Part shown: positions 27,712 through 38,000 of the stretch, piece by piece
How the letters are laid out: every line of letters begins with the position of its first letter
How positions within the stretch are numbered: the first letter of the stretch is position 1
Assembly: GCA_958295855.1 (NCBI GenBank)
Contig: OY282383.1
Coordinates: forward strand, 440,481 to 504,480
DNA length: 64,000 nucleotides
Source: an uncultured Poribacteria bacterium
GTDB taxonomy: Bacteria; Poribacteria; WGA-4E; WGA-3G
Reading direction: 5' to 3'
Made by a program: the position numbers and the translations under genes
Notes under the pieces: generated by a model
Told to the model about the DNA's origin: nothing
Databases searched by the model: none
The model's input: only the letters and a program-made list of their open reading frames with translations

Positions 27712-27780
27712 ACGCAGCTACTTGACCGGTTGTTACATTCTTGTAGGCGCGGTTTCCAACCGCGCCTACAGCAGCGGTGG

Positions 27781-27833
27781 AAAAAGCCGCGGGGGTACCC
27801 CTATTTTCGAGAAGGGATGCCTGCGGCTTTTTT
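27781..27833 (+). terminator. Rho-independent terminator after hup
   Basis: AAAAAGCCGC pairs with GCGGCTTTTT across a GC-containing loop and ends in a run of T. It is preceded by TAGGCGCGGTTTCCAACCGCGCCTA (27743-27768), itself a strong hairpin of a dispersed repeat. Confidence 0.75.
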
Positions 27834-28125
27834 CATAGGCAAGGAAAAGCGCGGTTGGAAACTAATTGTCTGAATCGCAGATTTATAGGATTAGAGGATA
27901 GCCAGGATTAGAGACTTTCTGTGATTAATAACTGGCACTCGCAGAATTACCGCTTTATTTTCTTAAACTTCATCTAACCGCGCCTATGGAAATGTTTATG
28001 GTGTGCCGAGGTGCCTTTAGAAGTCAAAGCACACCTACGGTAAAGCACTCATGTTCGGCATCAGCATCGGGCAGGCACTGCGGAAACCCTGCCCGTACAG
28101 GTGCCTGTTGTACAGGAGAATGGTG
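27834..28125. other. Gene-free stretch before the GHMP kinase
   Basis: Short repeat pieces (AGCGCGGTTGGAAAC, TCTGAATCGCAGATTTATAGG, GGGCAGGCACTGCGGAAACCC) and no clear promoter. An in-frame extension of the kinase to 28051 reads through such a piece and is not believed. Confidence 0.45.
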
Positions 28126-29226
28126 ATGTTAATCCGAACGAGAGCCCCTGTCCGCATTGACTTCGCCGGTGGGTGGAGCGACGTAGCTCTTTTTACTGAG
28201 GAATCCAAAGGACTTGTCGTCAACGGAGCGATTAACCGATACGCCTACGCTACGCTTGTCTGCGAAAGTCAGGCGAATCAACCCGATTCCGTTGAACTTC
28301 AACGTGTCTTGGACGGTTCAAGTCTCGCAAGTCCAGGCTTGCTTTCAAGCATTCGTATCTATTCTGCCGATTTTGATACGTTTATTGAAGCAGCGGATGT
28401 GCGCCAACTTGAGTATGATGGCAACATCGATCTGATCAAGGCGGCGGTGCGTCAGATGTCCATTCAAATTGGCGGCTTCGACCTGATTACGCAGTCAAAC
28501 GCACCCCCGGGTAGTGGGTTAGGCACCTCCGCAGCAATGGGTGTCGCATTAATCGGTGTCCTCGGCGCACTCAAAGAGGCAACCTACCTTCCCTACCAGT
28601 ACGCCGAACTCGCGAGCACCATCGAACGCCACGAACTCGGCATCCTTGGCGGCAAGCAGGATCACTACGCTAGTGCTGTCGGCGGCATTAACTTTATGGA
28701 ATTTCAGGGCGAAGAAGTCAAAACGTCACCCTTAAGAATACCACCGCACATCCGATATGAGCTGGAAAAAAACCTCGTACTCTGTTATACCGGGCAATCC
28801 CGGCTTTCTGGCAATATTCATCAGAACGTAACGCACGCCTATAAAAGCGGCGAACCGGGCGTTAGAAATGCCTTGGAAAATCTAAAAACGATTGCTGAAG
28901 CCACCAAAACCGCACTCATCCGCGGCCGCTTGACTGATTTCGGCGAACTTCTCACTGAAAACTGGCAAAATCAGAAAAAACTGCATCTGTCCGTAACAAA
29001 TGAACAGATCGAGAAACTCTTTAGCATTGCAAATGCCCATGGTGCCATTGGTGGAAAAGCATGTGGCGCAGGCGGCGGCGGCTGTCTCCTTTTTTATTGT
29101 CAACCGACGCGGGAGCATAGTGTTCGGCAGAAACTTGAAGAGGCTGGCACCCGAATCATTGACTTTAACTTAGATTTTGATGGACTCCAAATGTGGAAAG
29201 CCCCTCAAGTCGACACCAGCACATAA
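28126..29226 (+). CDS. GHMP-family sugar kinase (HddA/fucokinase-like)
   Basis: Begins LIRTRAPVRIDFAGGWSDV, the N-terminal GHMP motif of the heptose-7-phosphate kinase/fucokinase branch. The ATP-binding motif is APPGSGLGTSAAMGVA (about 121-136) and the C-terminal glycine motif is GKACGAGGGGCLLF. It probably phosphorylates a sugar at C1 for nucleotide-sugar synthesis; the substrate cannot be fixed. The ATG at 28126 is chosen because AGGAG lies seven bases upstream; the ATG at 28120 would be too close. 366 residues. Confidence 0.88.
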   Translation: MLIRTRAPVRIDFAGGWSDVALFTEESKGLVVNGAINRYAYATLVCESQANQPDSVELQRVLDGSSLASPGLLSSIRIYSADFDTFIEAADVRQLEYDGNIDLIKAAVRQMSIQIGGFDLITQSNAPPGSGLGTSAAMGVALIGVLGALKEATYLPYQYAELASTIERHELGILGGKQDHYASAVGGINFMEFQGEEVKTSPLRIPPHIRYELEKNLVLCYTGQSRLSGNIHQNVTHAYKSGEPGVRNALENLKTIAEATKTALIRGRLTDFGELLTENWQNQKKLHLSVTNEQIEKLFSIANAHGAIGGKACGAGGGGCLLFYCQPTREHSVRQKLEEAGTRIIDFNLDFDGLQMWKAPQVDTST

Positions 29227-29365
29227 GCATAGTCTTATCTGGCAGGGTTTCCGCAGTGCATGCCCCCATGCAGAAGCCCAAGCATAAACAGCACCATCAA
29301 CCGATAACCGATAACCATTATAGGGAGAACGGGCGGAGACAGGGCTCTACCCTTACAAAAACGAT

Positions 29366-30376
29366 ATGTCAACTCCGAAAACACAGACGGACCTTGAAGC
29401 CGCCGAGTTTTTAAAAACGGCGCGCGAGAACATCTTGGCCGAACTCAAGAAGCGAATCATCGGGCAAAGTGAAGTCACCGAACAGCTCCTCATCGCCCTC
29501 TTCTCACAAGGGCACTGCCTACTTGTCGGCGTGCCCGGACTGGCGAAGACGTTGCTCATCAGTACCTTCGCGCAAATTCTCGACCTCCCGTTCAACCGTA
29601 TTCAATTCACACCCGACCTGATGCCCGCAGACATCATTGGAACAGATATTATTGAGGAAGAAGTGGAGACGGGCAAACGCTCATTCCGTTTTATTAAAGG
29701 CCCCGTTTTTGCCAACATTGTTCTTGCCGATGAGATTAACCGAACGCCACCGAAAACACAAGCCGCACTCTTACAAGCAATGCAAGAATACAAAGTCACG
29801 GCGGGCGGCAATACATACCCCTTAGAACTCCCATTTTTCGTTTTAGCTACACAAAACCCCATTGAGCAGGAAGGCACTTACCCACTCCCCGAAGCGCAAC
29901 TTGACCGGTTCATGTTCAATATCTACATCGACTACCCAGAAAAAGCAGAGGAAAAAGAGATTGTGATGACAACCACCTCCGCTTACGAACCTAGCGTAGA
30001 AGCGGTTATCACAGGCGAGGAAGTGTTAAGGTTACAACAGATTGTGCGGAAAGTGCCTATTGCCGAGGCGATGGTAGACTACGCCGTTGAATTGAGCCTC
30101 AATACGCGGCCCACGCATCCGGATGCCCCCGATTTTATTAAGGACTGGGTGAATTGGGGTGCAGGGCCGAGAGCATCGCAATACCTCGTGCTGGGGGCAA
30201 AGGCACGGGCAATTATGCACGGCCGCTATCACGTCGCCTACGAGGACATCAAAGCGGTGGCAAAACCGGTGCTCCGTCACCGAATCTTGACGAACTTTAA
30301 CGCTGAAGCTGATGGAATCACGAGTTTGGATATTATCAATCGCCTGTTGGAAAAGGTGCAACCACCAGCAGTTTAA
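29366..30376 (+). CDS. MoxR-family AAA+ ATPase
   Basis: Walker A is the MoxR variant VGVPGLAKT, preceded by IIGQSEVTEQLLIAL. Walker B is VLADEINRTPPKTQAALLQAM, followed by FVLATQNPIEQEGTYPLPEAQLDRF (sensor 1 and the family signature). 336 residues. MoxR ATPases act as chaperones for maturation of enzyme complexes, usually with a DUF58 protein and vWA-domain membrane proteins. Here the DUF58 gene is at 5808 and no vWA membrane genes follow. The adjacent upstream region is repeat-like (GGCGGAGACAGGGCTCTACC). Confidence 0.95.
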   Translation: MSTPKTQTDLEAAEFLKTARENILAELKKRIIGQSEVTEQLLIALFSQGHCLLVGVPGLAKTLLISTFAQILDLPFNRIQFTPDLMPADIIGTDIIEEEVETGKRSFRFIKGPVFANIVLADEINRTPPKTQAALLQAMQEYKVTAGGNTYPLELPFFVLATQNPIEQEGTYPLPEAQLDRFMFNIYIDYPEKAEEKEIVMTTTSAYEPSVEAVITGEEVLRLQQIVRKVPIAEAMVDYAVELSLNTRPTHPDAPDFIKDWVNWGAGPRASQYLVLGAKARAIMHGRYHVAYEDIKAVAKPVLRHRILTNFNAEADGITSLDIINRLLEKVQPPAV

Positions 30377-30678
30377 GCAATTTCGTTAATTGGGTTTCTG
30401 CTCCGCTTTTTCCCAATGGTATACACCCCCGCTTTGCGGGGGTAGTAACCTTTGTGTCAAAAGCGGGTTTCTGATGAGTTATCAAACGTATTCCCTGTGA
30501 ATTAGGTTTTAAGAGTGGTGGGACTGAATGTCTCAAACGCGCGTGCATGGAAGCCGAGGGAAGCTTGTCCGATACGCTCGAATGTGGATGATGGCTGCAG
30601 AGATAGTTTTGGCCGGGGCGGCCTTTTGTCTTAAAAGTTCACCACGCATTGAAAATGCGTGATAAATCTGAGGAACAC
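30377..30678. repeat. Composite repeat and hairpin before ugd
   Basis: Inverted composite repeat at 30379-30475 (GGGTTTCTGCTCCGCTTTTT to GTCAAAAGCGGGTTTC). Its two arms both carry a base change at the same paired position (GATTTT to GCTTTT; AAAATC to AAAAGC), which keeps pairing. The core is CCCCCGCTTTGCGGGGG. An ACGCATTGAAAATGCGTG hairpin (30643-30661) lies just before the ugd ribosome-binding site. Confidence 0.78.
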
Positions 30679-32079
30679 ATGAAAATCGCAATTATAGGGA
30701 CAGGCTACGTCGGCTTGACCACGGCTGTGGTACTCGCCTATCTCAACCATGATGTCGCTGCAGTGGACAAAGACGAAAGCAAACTCAACCTTTTGCACGA
30801 AGGGAAAAGCCCTATCCATGAACCCGGGATGCAGACTCTCCTTGACGAGGTGTGGCACACCATCCGTTTCACACCAAGTGTCGCCGAAGTGGTTCCAGAG
30901 GCGGAACTGATTCTGATTGCCGTAGGCACACCGCCGAAAAAGAACGGTGAAGCGGATACACGACATGTAGAGCAAGCCGCCAGAGAAGTCGCACAAGTAT
31001 GCCACCCAAATAGGCACTATACGCTCGTTGTCAAATCTACCGTGCCTATTGGCACCAATCGGCGTGTGGCTGAGGTAGTCGAAAACGTCTTTTCAGCACG
31101 AGGCATGCAAGGGAATGTCTCTGTTGCTTCCAATCCGGAGTTTTTGCAGGAAGGGTTGGCGTTACAAGGTGCGTTCTATCCGGATCGGATTGTTATCGGT
31201 GCCAACTGCGATGATGCGGTCGATGCGCTGCGTCGCCTCTATCAGCCGATACTCGAACAGACGTTTGATTCGCCAAGTTCGTTACCGCGTCCCGCAGCAT
31301 ACCACTTGCCCCCGATGATGACGACAGATGCGAATAGCGCGGAGATGATTAAATACGCTGCCAATACCTTCCTCGCCCTTAAAATTAGTTTTATCAATGA
31401 AATTGCGGGGCTATGTGAGAATGTCGGTGCAGACGTGACAGAGGTTGCGCGCGGCATAGGGCTCGACTCCCGTATTGGGCCGCAGTTCCTCCGTGCAGGG
31501 CTCGGCTGGGGCGGCAGTTGCTACCCCAAAGATACTACCGCTCTTTTAGGCGTTGCAGCGCAATCCGGATACGAGATGCCGATTACGGAGGCAGCGCGAA
31601 CGGTGAACTTCCGGCAACGCGAGCGCATCGTTGAAAAGTTAATGCTCGCTTGTGAAGTGCATGCTTCCAAAGAACGGGTGAGCACGACGGCATCACCCCT
31701 ACAAGGCAAAACCATCGGCATCCTCGGTCTCGCCTTTAAGCCGAATACGGATGACATTCGAGAGGCACCTGCACTTGACATCATCCGTCAACTCGTTGAA
31801 GAAGGCGCGCACGTTCGCGCTCACGATCCAATCGCTATGCCAAACGCACGGCACGCCTTAGGGGAAATCCCGATCCATTTTACCGAAGATGTGTACCAAC
31901 TCTCTTACAACGCAGATGCGCTAGTGCTTGTCACCGAATGGGAGCTCTACCACAGATTAGCACTCCGCAAACTCGCCAAGCAGATGAAGACTCCGATTCT
32001 CATCGATGGCCGCAATGTCTACTCGCCACAAGAAGCAAGTGCTGCGGGCTTCCATTACATCGGCATCGGCAGAAAGTAG
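30679..32079 (+). CDS. ugd: UDP-glucose 6-dehydrogenase
   Basis: Oxidises UDP-glucose to UDP-glucuronate with two NAD+. The Rossmann motif GTGYVGLTTAVVLA is at the N-terminus. The substrate/cofactor segments are VGTPPKKNG and SNPEFLQEG, and the catalytic cysteine C281 is in GWGGSCYPKDT. LGLAFKPNTDDIREAP marks the C-terminal domain. 466 residues. The ATG at 30679 has GAGGA four bases upstream; the longer frame extends into a repeat. Together with the GHMP kinase it points to sugar-nucleotide and surface-polysaccharide synthesis. Confidence 0.95.
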   Translation: MKIAIIGTGYVGLTTAVVLAYLNHDVAAVDKDESKLNLLHEGKSPIHEPGMQTLLDEVWHTIRFTPSVAEVVPEAELILIAVGTPPKKNGEADTRHVEQAAREVAQVCHPNRHYTLVVKSTVPIGTNRRVAEVVENVFSARGMQGNVSVASNPEFLQEGLALQGAFYPDRIVIGANCDDAVDALRRLYQPILEQTFDSPSSLPRPAAYHLPPMMTTDANSAEMIKYAANTFLALKISFINEIAGLCENVGADVTEVARGIGLDSRIGPQFLRAGLGWGGSCYPKDTTALLGVAAQSGYEMPITEAARTVNFRQRERIVEKLMLACEVHASKERVSTTASPLQGKTIGILGLAFKPNTDDIREAPALDIIRQLVEEGAHVRAHDPIAMPNARHALGEIPIHFTEDVYQLSYNADALVLVTEWELYHRLALRKLAKQMKTPILIDGRNVYSPQEASAAGFHYIGIGRK

Positions 32080-32181
32080 TAGGGTCTTTAGAAAGCCCAC
32101 ACGCGGAAACCTTCTCCCGCCGTGGGTTTCCCCAGTGGCAATAACCCCGCAAAGCGGGGTAATAGTCACTTACGAAATAAT

Positions 32182-32766
32182 ATGAATATTCGCAAACAAC
32201 CGCAACCTTTCGATGCAAATTGGCACCGGTATTGTCCGCAAAATCCTTTTCCGCCATATCGCCACATACCGGGTGTCACGCCACATCCGATTCGCGACCC
32301 GCTCGGGCATAGCTACGGCGTGGAAGAAAACCTCGATGATGCGTCGCTTTCAGCGGAGATGTGGAGACAAAACAAGGCGTACTTATACGGCGTGGATCTC
32401 TATAACTTTGCGTATTGGTGGGAGGCGCACGAAGCGTGGGAGGGGTTGTGGCATCAAGCGGAAGATACGTATCGCCTCTTCTTGCAAGGCTTAATTCAGG
32501 TGTCAGCATCCCTCATCAAGTATCACATGCGAATGTTGCGCCCCCTGCGCACGCTTTCTACCGCGGGGCGCGATAAATTGCGGCAAGTTGTAGTTGAATG
32601 TGACGAGGCAGAGGGAAACTATATGGGCCAAAGTTACATGGGAATGAACCTACCAGCATTTTTGGCAACTGCCGACGCGTTTTTCGAGCCGTTCTTCTCA
32701 GATGCTGTCACAGAGGAAACCTATCAGCAGGTCGCGGTTAAGCCGCTAATCAGGCTTGATTTTTAG
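32182..32766 (+). CDS. DUF309 domain protein
   Basis: The DUF309 signature is clear: YNFAYWWEAHEAWEGLWH, then FLQGLIQVSASLIKYHM, a small all-helical fold with conserved W, H and E residues. The biochemical role is unknown. The N-terminal 60 residues (proline-rich, PPYRHIPGVTPHPIRDPLG) lie outside the domain. No good ribosome-binding site precedes the ATG at 32182. A GGTATT-like palindrome (32135-32165) lies just upstream, and an in-frame start at 32122 would run through it. 194 residues. Confidence 0.82.
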   Translation: MNIRKQPQPFDANWHRYCPQNPFPPYRHIPGVTPHPIRDPLGHSYGVEENLDDASLSAEMWRQNKAYLYGVDLYNFAYWWEAHEAWEGLWHQAEDTYRLFLQGLIQVSASLIKYHMRMLRPLRTLSTAGRDKLRQVVVECDEAEGNYMGQSYMGMNLPAFLATADAFFEPFFSDAVTEETYQQVAVKPLIRLDF

Positions 32767-32769
32767 GTG

Positions 32770-32808
32770 TAGATGGTATAAACCCCTGCAAAGCAGGGGC
32801 AACATACC
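32770..32808. repeat. Palindromic element (GGTATA-type)
   Basis: ATGGTATAAACCCCTGC...GCAGGGGCAACATACC between the DUF309 and zinc-ribbon genes. Confidence 0.8.
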
Positions 32809-32867
32809 AATACACATAACCAGATTCCTTTTCTTCTCACGGTAGCTCTACCGAGGAGGAAAGCACC

Positions 32868-33158
32868 ATGTTACCATTTTTACCTTTTCTCCTTTTCAGC
32901 CTCTTCTGTGTTTTCATCGTCGCGTTGTTGCTTGTTCTCTTTAAAATAGGTGCCTACTTCGGCAGGAGCGATGCCGATGAATTTCGCGCCGTTAGATGCC
33001 CACAATGCCGCACCCGACGGAAGCCGGAAAAAACAGGTGCTGTCAGAAATCTCGTCGAACTTGAATTGCGATGCCCACGTTGCGGGCACATCTCATGGGA
33101 TATTCCACAGAAAACGAATCTCTCCACACCGCCCTCGGACCGGGATAACATGCTGTAG
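32868..33158 (+). CDS. Small membrane-anchored zinc-ribbon protein
   Basis: 96 residues: one N-terminal hydrophobic helix (FLPFLLFSLFCVFIVALLLV), then a CPQC...CPRC zinc ribbon (about 44-47 and 69-72). A strong GAGGAGG precedes the ATG. Function unknown; probably the ribbon faces the cytosol. Its last ~105 bp (33056-33161) are repeated at 34049-34153, after the next gene, where they form only a C-terminal fragment. Confidence 0.72.
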   Translation: MLPFLPFLLFSLFCVFIVALLLVLFKIGAYFGRSDADEFRAVRCPQCRTRRKPEKTGAVRNLVELELRCPRCGHISWDIPQKTNLSTPPSDRDNML

Positions 33159-33168
33159 AGAAAATTGT

Positions 33169-33197
33169 TTGACTTTTCGCGCACAATATGATATACT
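33169..33197 (+). promoter_or_regulatory. Promoter for the lipoprotein gene
   Basis: TTGACT, 17-bp spacer, TATACT, about 60 bp before the first possible start. Confidence 0.7.
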
Positions 33198-33256
33198 TTA
33201 AGTGTATTTGAAGAGTGTCTCAAATGTCAATTAATTTTTTTCGATGAGGTTCCTAA

Positions 33257-34051
33257 GTGTTTGATATAATTCGTCTCCGGTTAGAAGTTGTGGGTGCCGC
33301 CATCTACAGATCTTATAGCATATTCTCGCGTATCTTTCGTGCTTTCCACTTCTCAGCAATGTTTGAGATTTCTCGAAAATCCGTAAAGGTGTGCATTTCT
33401 CTCCACTTATTACTTCTCGCCGTTTTCTCAAGTGGTTGTGCACAGCTACACACGACGCTCACTACACCACCGGTGTACCATTTTCGCGAGGTACGTTGGG
33501 GTAGCACAAAAGCGAGCGTTATGCTGGCGGAACAGGGAAAGCGGATACATTTCGATAAAGGCGACACGCTCGTTTACAAACATCGCCATAGAGATGTCCC
33601 TGTCCTACTAGTTTACTGTTTCCAGAAGAATCGCCTTCGAGCTGCCGGATACCTAACAGCGAATGCAGCGACGCTAATGAATCCTGACCGTCTTTTCCAT
33701 CAAGAGTTGCTTGAAACACTCGGAGAACCAACCCAAATTCTTCCAGACGGTGGAACGCTTTGGCAAAATCACGAGACGCTAACCTATACTAACACTTATC
33801 CGGCTGGATCTTCCAATATCGACTATTCACGAATCGGTGTAAACCGTCCAAGGAGCGGTGTTTTGCCTTCTGTGCAGGTACACACCAGTCGACTCAAAAG
33901 ATGGCACGCTGTGTGTGCTTACATTGATATGAACTTTTACCGTATGCTGGAAGCAGAAGAACGGTACCCCTTTGCCTTAGCAGAATTATCGTACTACGAA
34001 GAAATTATGTTTGGCCTCTTCAAAGAAGTGTCGGAAAAAAACCGACCTTGA
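33257..34051 (+). CDS. Probable lipoprotein of unknown function
   Basis: No family recognised. A hydrophobic stretch (ISLHLLLLAVFSSGC) ends in an acceptable lipobox (SSGC), followed by about 200 polar residues with mixed alpha/beta character (FREVRWGSTKASVMLAEQG, LVYKHRHRDVPVLLVYCFQ, LLETLGEPTQILPDGG). That pattern resembles small outer-membrane assembly lipoproteins but is not a firm match. The GTG at 33257 has a GAGG site yet leaves 47 residues before the hydrophobic stretch; an ATG at 33359 gives a normal signal peptide. The stop codon falls in a duplicated piece of the preceding gene (34049-34153), so the C-terminus may have been changed by that duplication. Confidence 0.6.
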   Translation: MFDIIRLRLEVVGAAIYRSYSIFSRIFRAFHFSAMFEISRKSVKVCISLHLLLLAVFSSGCAQLHTTLTTPPVYHFREVRWGSTKASVMLAEQGKRIHFDKGDTLVYKHRHRDVPVLLVYCFQKNRLRAAGYLTANAATLMNPDRLFHQELLETLGEPTQILPDGGTLWQNHETLTYTNTYPAGSSNIDYSRIGVNRPRSGVLPSVQVHTSRLKRWHAVCAYIDMNFYRMLEAEERYPFALAELSYYEEIMFGLFKEVSEKNRP

Positions 34052-34153
34052 ACTTGAATTGCGATGCCCACGTTGCAGGCACATCTCATGGGATATTCCA
34101 CCGAAAACGAATCTCTCCACACCTCCCTCGGATGTCGACAATACCCTATAGGA
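34049..34153 (+). pseudogene. Duplicated 3' fragment of the zinc-ribbon gene
   Basis: Nearly the same bases as 33056-33161, encoding LELRCPRC...ISWDIP and STPPSD, without the start or the membrane helix. The two copies flank the lipoprotein gene as ~105-bp direct repeats. Confidence 0.85.
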
Positions 34154-35088
34154 AATTTTTATGGGGGTGCAGTTGAAAGATGTGACTCTAATGGATTTTA
34201 AAACGTTACGCAAGAATTTCGGATGCCCGGACTTTGGCACGCTGTAGATAGACAAGTATAGCAGTAGTGACCGGTAATGTCAACCCAAAAAAGGATACGT
34301 TCAACTTCTTCTGAAACGTTTTTAGGCCTGTAAGTGCGATATGTGTATAGATACGCGGCCTACCCTAGATGCTAAGCCCCAGCGGGGCGACATGTGTAGC
34401 GACGCTATCTAAATCGCGGCTGTCTTTCGTCTGAATCGCGGATTTACGCGGATTACACAGATAAACGCGGATTTTGGGGCATCGCGCGAGTCAGCATTTT
34501 TTGTAGGGGTAGGCCTTGTGCCTATCCTTTAGCCCCAGCGGGGCGGTATGTGTATAGATACGCGGCCTGCCCTAGATGCTAAGCCCCAGCGGGGCGACAT
34601 GTGTGGCGACGCTATCTAAATCGCGGATTTTTTTCGTCTGAATCGCGGATTTACGCGGATTACGCAGATTAACGCGGATTTTGGGGCCCGCGCGAGTCAG
34701 CATTTTTTGGTCAGGGGAGGCGCAGCGCAGCTCACCCACAAGAAAACAGGGTAGGCACAAGGCCTACCCCTACAAAAAAAATGAATAGCAAGGTACCGAA
34801 AATGTTGAATGGAAAGGACACCCAAAATCCGCGTAAATCCGCGCTATCCGCGATAATCCGCGATTCAGAATAAAAAGGCAGGGTAGGCACAAGGCCTACC
34901 CCTACAAAAAAATGCTGACCCGCAAGACACCCCAAAATCCGCGTTTATCTGCGTAATCCGCGATACTCCGCGATTCAGACGAAAAAAAGCCGCGATAATC
35001 CGTGCATTCAGACGAAAAAAAAGCAGGGCAATGAACCGAAGTCCACCGCCCCGCCTTGGTTAGGTTAGTTTAGAATATTCCCTGAATC
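34154..35088. repeat. 935-bp gene-free block of nested short repeats
   Basis: An imperfect tandem duplication with a period of about 217 bp (from 34342 and 34559) contains ATAGATACGCGGCCT, AGCCCCAGCGGGGCG hairpins, and repeats of ATCGCGGATTTACGCGGAT and AACGCGGATTTTGGGG. The rest (to about 35020) alternates inverted copies of the CGCGATAATCCGCGATTC unit with GGTAGGCACAAGGCCTACC hairpins at 34752 and 34883. Spacing is irregular, so this is not a CRISPR array. Confidence 0.75.
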
Positions 35089-38000
35089 TTACTCTTGAAC
35101 CTTCAAATTACCCCACGTCGTCGGCAGTTTGCCCGCAGCACCGATATGCCCTCTCAAGCGAGTCGCACCCGTCAGACGCTGACGATGCCCGTCAAACGAA
35201 ACATCCTCTATCTGATAATAGTAGACAATGTTCGGTTTGGCAGTCTTGTCGGTGTAGCTGTAAGTCTGCTTTTCGCCTGTGGTACCCGCACCCTGAATCA
35301 TCGTGGGATTGATAACCACAAACGCACCCGTCTTCGTCGCACTCCGCAGAATGTTAAACCCTGCATTGTTCAACTCCGACTGCGTCGTCCACTTGATAAC
35401 CACACCAGCATCCGTACGTTTGGGTAAGAAACTTGACAAAGACACGGGCAAAGCAGTACCTGGATAGTAGCCCGGTGTGCCGATATCGTCTGAAATACCG
35501 TAGTAGGTGTCGCTCGGAATCCGGATCAGTTGCTCGGAACCTTTCGCGCTACCCCAGTTGTCTGTTGCAACTCTGCTGTCATAGTAGCGGATGAGCGAGA
35601 TACGTTGCTCCGGAGTACCAATCTTGTCCGCTGTCAACAGCTCCGCACCAATCGTCACTGTGTCGGTGGGAGTGCCTGACAACGCCACATCTTTGCCGAA
35701 CAACTCCAACGTGAACCCTTTCATGCTCAGCATCGAAAACCGGCTATTGTCAACCTCTAACGCTTGCCGCGCACCTCCGCTGTCGGTCCACAAGAGCATC
35801 ACGCGCTGGGAGTTCAGCGGCTGCGGTGCAGAACCACGACGCGTCGCAATCAGTATCGTCTGGTTCGGGCCAATAATGTAACCGTCCGGCAGATTGATAG
35901 TGACATTCTGACGGGAATCCACATCAGTGCCCACATTTTCTATTCGCAGATGCCACGCATCAAGCTTGATACCTTGGGAAGGCGAACTATTGCGGAGCTC
36001 TATCCATTGCGGATAACGCCCGCCATCGGAGACTACCATAATCTCGCTGATGGTAATCGAGCCACCAGCAAGATCGCCCGGTTTTTCCTTGAGCGCATCA
36101 TTCGGGAACCCAGGCGTGCCACCATTGACATCAGTGTTACCCGCACTCCGGTCATACCCGAGACCGGTGTAACCTACCGGCACCCACACTTGGTCGCCAA
36201 AACCTTCACCGGCCTTATTACGTCTAAAGACGGTGTTGTCTTTAAACCCGTCTTTAATCGCGTTGCTGTGCCCTGCGGGCGTGGCTTTAAGGGGCCAAAT
36301 ACTGGTTTTCAACGCCTCATCTGTTTCAAACAGGTTACCACTGATATCTACGATCTTTTCATGGTTCGTTTTATTCTCGCTGCGCAGCACTAACAGGAGA
36401 TTAACGCCACTCGGCAGATTCGCCAGCGCGCCCTTCGCATCATAGAACATCGCATCCGTCTCGATGCCGTGCTTTTCCTGATCCGCTGCCGCAGTCATAC
36501 CATCAGCATCGCCAAACTTTTTGCCGCGCACCAAAGGCGTGTTCAACGGATCTTTGTTCACTATCAGCAGTATCTTGCCTGCACCGAGTTTGTAATCACC
36601 CTTATCACCCGGGAAAGCCATCACAGGCGTTTCCGTACCCTTCGCAGTGATAACGCTCAAACGCCAGTTTTTGAGATTCACCTCACCCGTGGACACATTG
36701 CGGAGCTCTATCCAATCGTTCTCGTTGTCCGTAAAGTTCCCTATCTCGTTGATGATAACAGGCGAATACGGAATCTTGGTTCTGCTGGCCTGCGTTATCT
36801 GCGTGGCAGGTTTCGCACCCGGGGTCGCGATACGATTGGGCGCAATATTGAGCACAGGTGTAGTGCTGGCCTCCCAACTACTAGAAAGCGTGCCATTATT
36901 CACCTCACTCGCCGCCTTGCTGAAATCAACCTTACGGCGCATGGAGATCAGCGGCACAACATCAGCACCTTCCATCTCCTCAGTCTCCTCCACTGCCACT
37001 GTTCGCCCACCTTGGCCCGGCACGCGCCATTTGCCATTCCCCAAGTTACCTACGGTATCAACCGCATTGTCATCGGCAGAGAAAGTGCCGCTGAGGGCTG
37101 GCGTGATCTTCAACTGGTAATTGGACAATTCAATCGCATCACCTGCATTGTAAATCTCAATCCACTGGCTAAACTTCGGATCGGCTTGACTCAGATCGCT
37201 ACCCCACATGATTTCGGTGATGATGGGACCTTTGGTGGCTGTCGCTCTCGTGTCAACCAATTCAATTGTACCACCGTTGGTGTCGGGACCTAACAAGTTT
37301 TCTAAGTTCGGCAAGTACGCTATAGGATGAAACCTGTTATTTACGCCGGTGTTGGAGACAGACGCACCTTCATGTGCTAGCACAACAAAACCTTTTGCGG
37401 GAACCGGTACTGCTGGCAAAGCACGCGTACCTTTGGTTGGCACACCCAAAGTGGCAGCGAGACTAATGATGGAGACATTTAACGTATTCGATAGTAGGTT
37501 CGGGTTACCTGCAATGTCCATCGTTTTACCCGCAGGCACCGTTATCTTTATATCTCCATCATAATCCACAGGCGGCGTGATGGTCGCTTTGTAGACTTTG
37601 AAGCCTGAAGAGTGTTTGACTTGCCCTACACCACTAGCTCGCTTCCCAGGAAATTCTGCATCCCGATGGTCTAAACCTATCAGCACCGGGGTCTCGACCG
37701 TCCAGCCTGCCTGGTCCGCAGCTACGCCCAGGCCAGTAATCTTGATGTCAGTAGCCTCGAAGCCTCGCGTGGTATCCGCAAGGACACCGTCAGCGCCAGT
37801 TCCAATCCCATAATTGAAAAATAGGAATTCCACATCAAAGGGCCCAGTCACATCGTCAGCCTCGGTAACATCCACATTGGCATTTGTGGTTGTAAAACCA
37901 CCCGTTGTAAAGTCCACCGGTGCTGTGCGTAAATCATTAGGATGAGTATCAGGCTTCATCAAGCCGGTGATTCTCACGCTCGCCTTTATAGTATCTATGA

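Noticed and set aside
27739..27768. Second terminator after hup
   Set aside because: The TAGGCGCGGTTTCCAACCGCGCC hairpin is a dispersed repeat without a T run; the terminator at 27781-27833 is the better candidate.
34154..35088. Possible CRISPR array
   Set aside because: Repeats are of several kinds, in both orientations and irregularly spaced, with no unique spacers of constant length and no cas genes.
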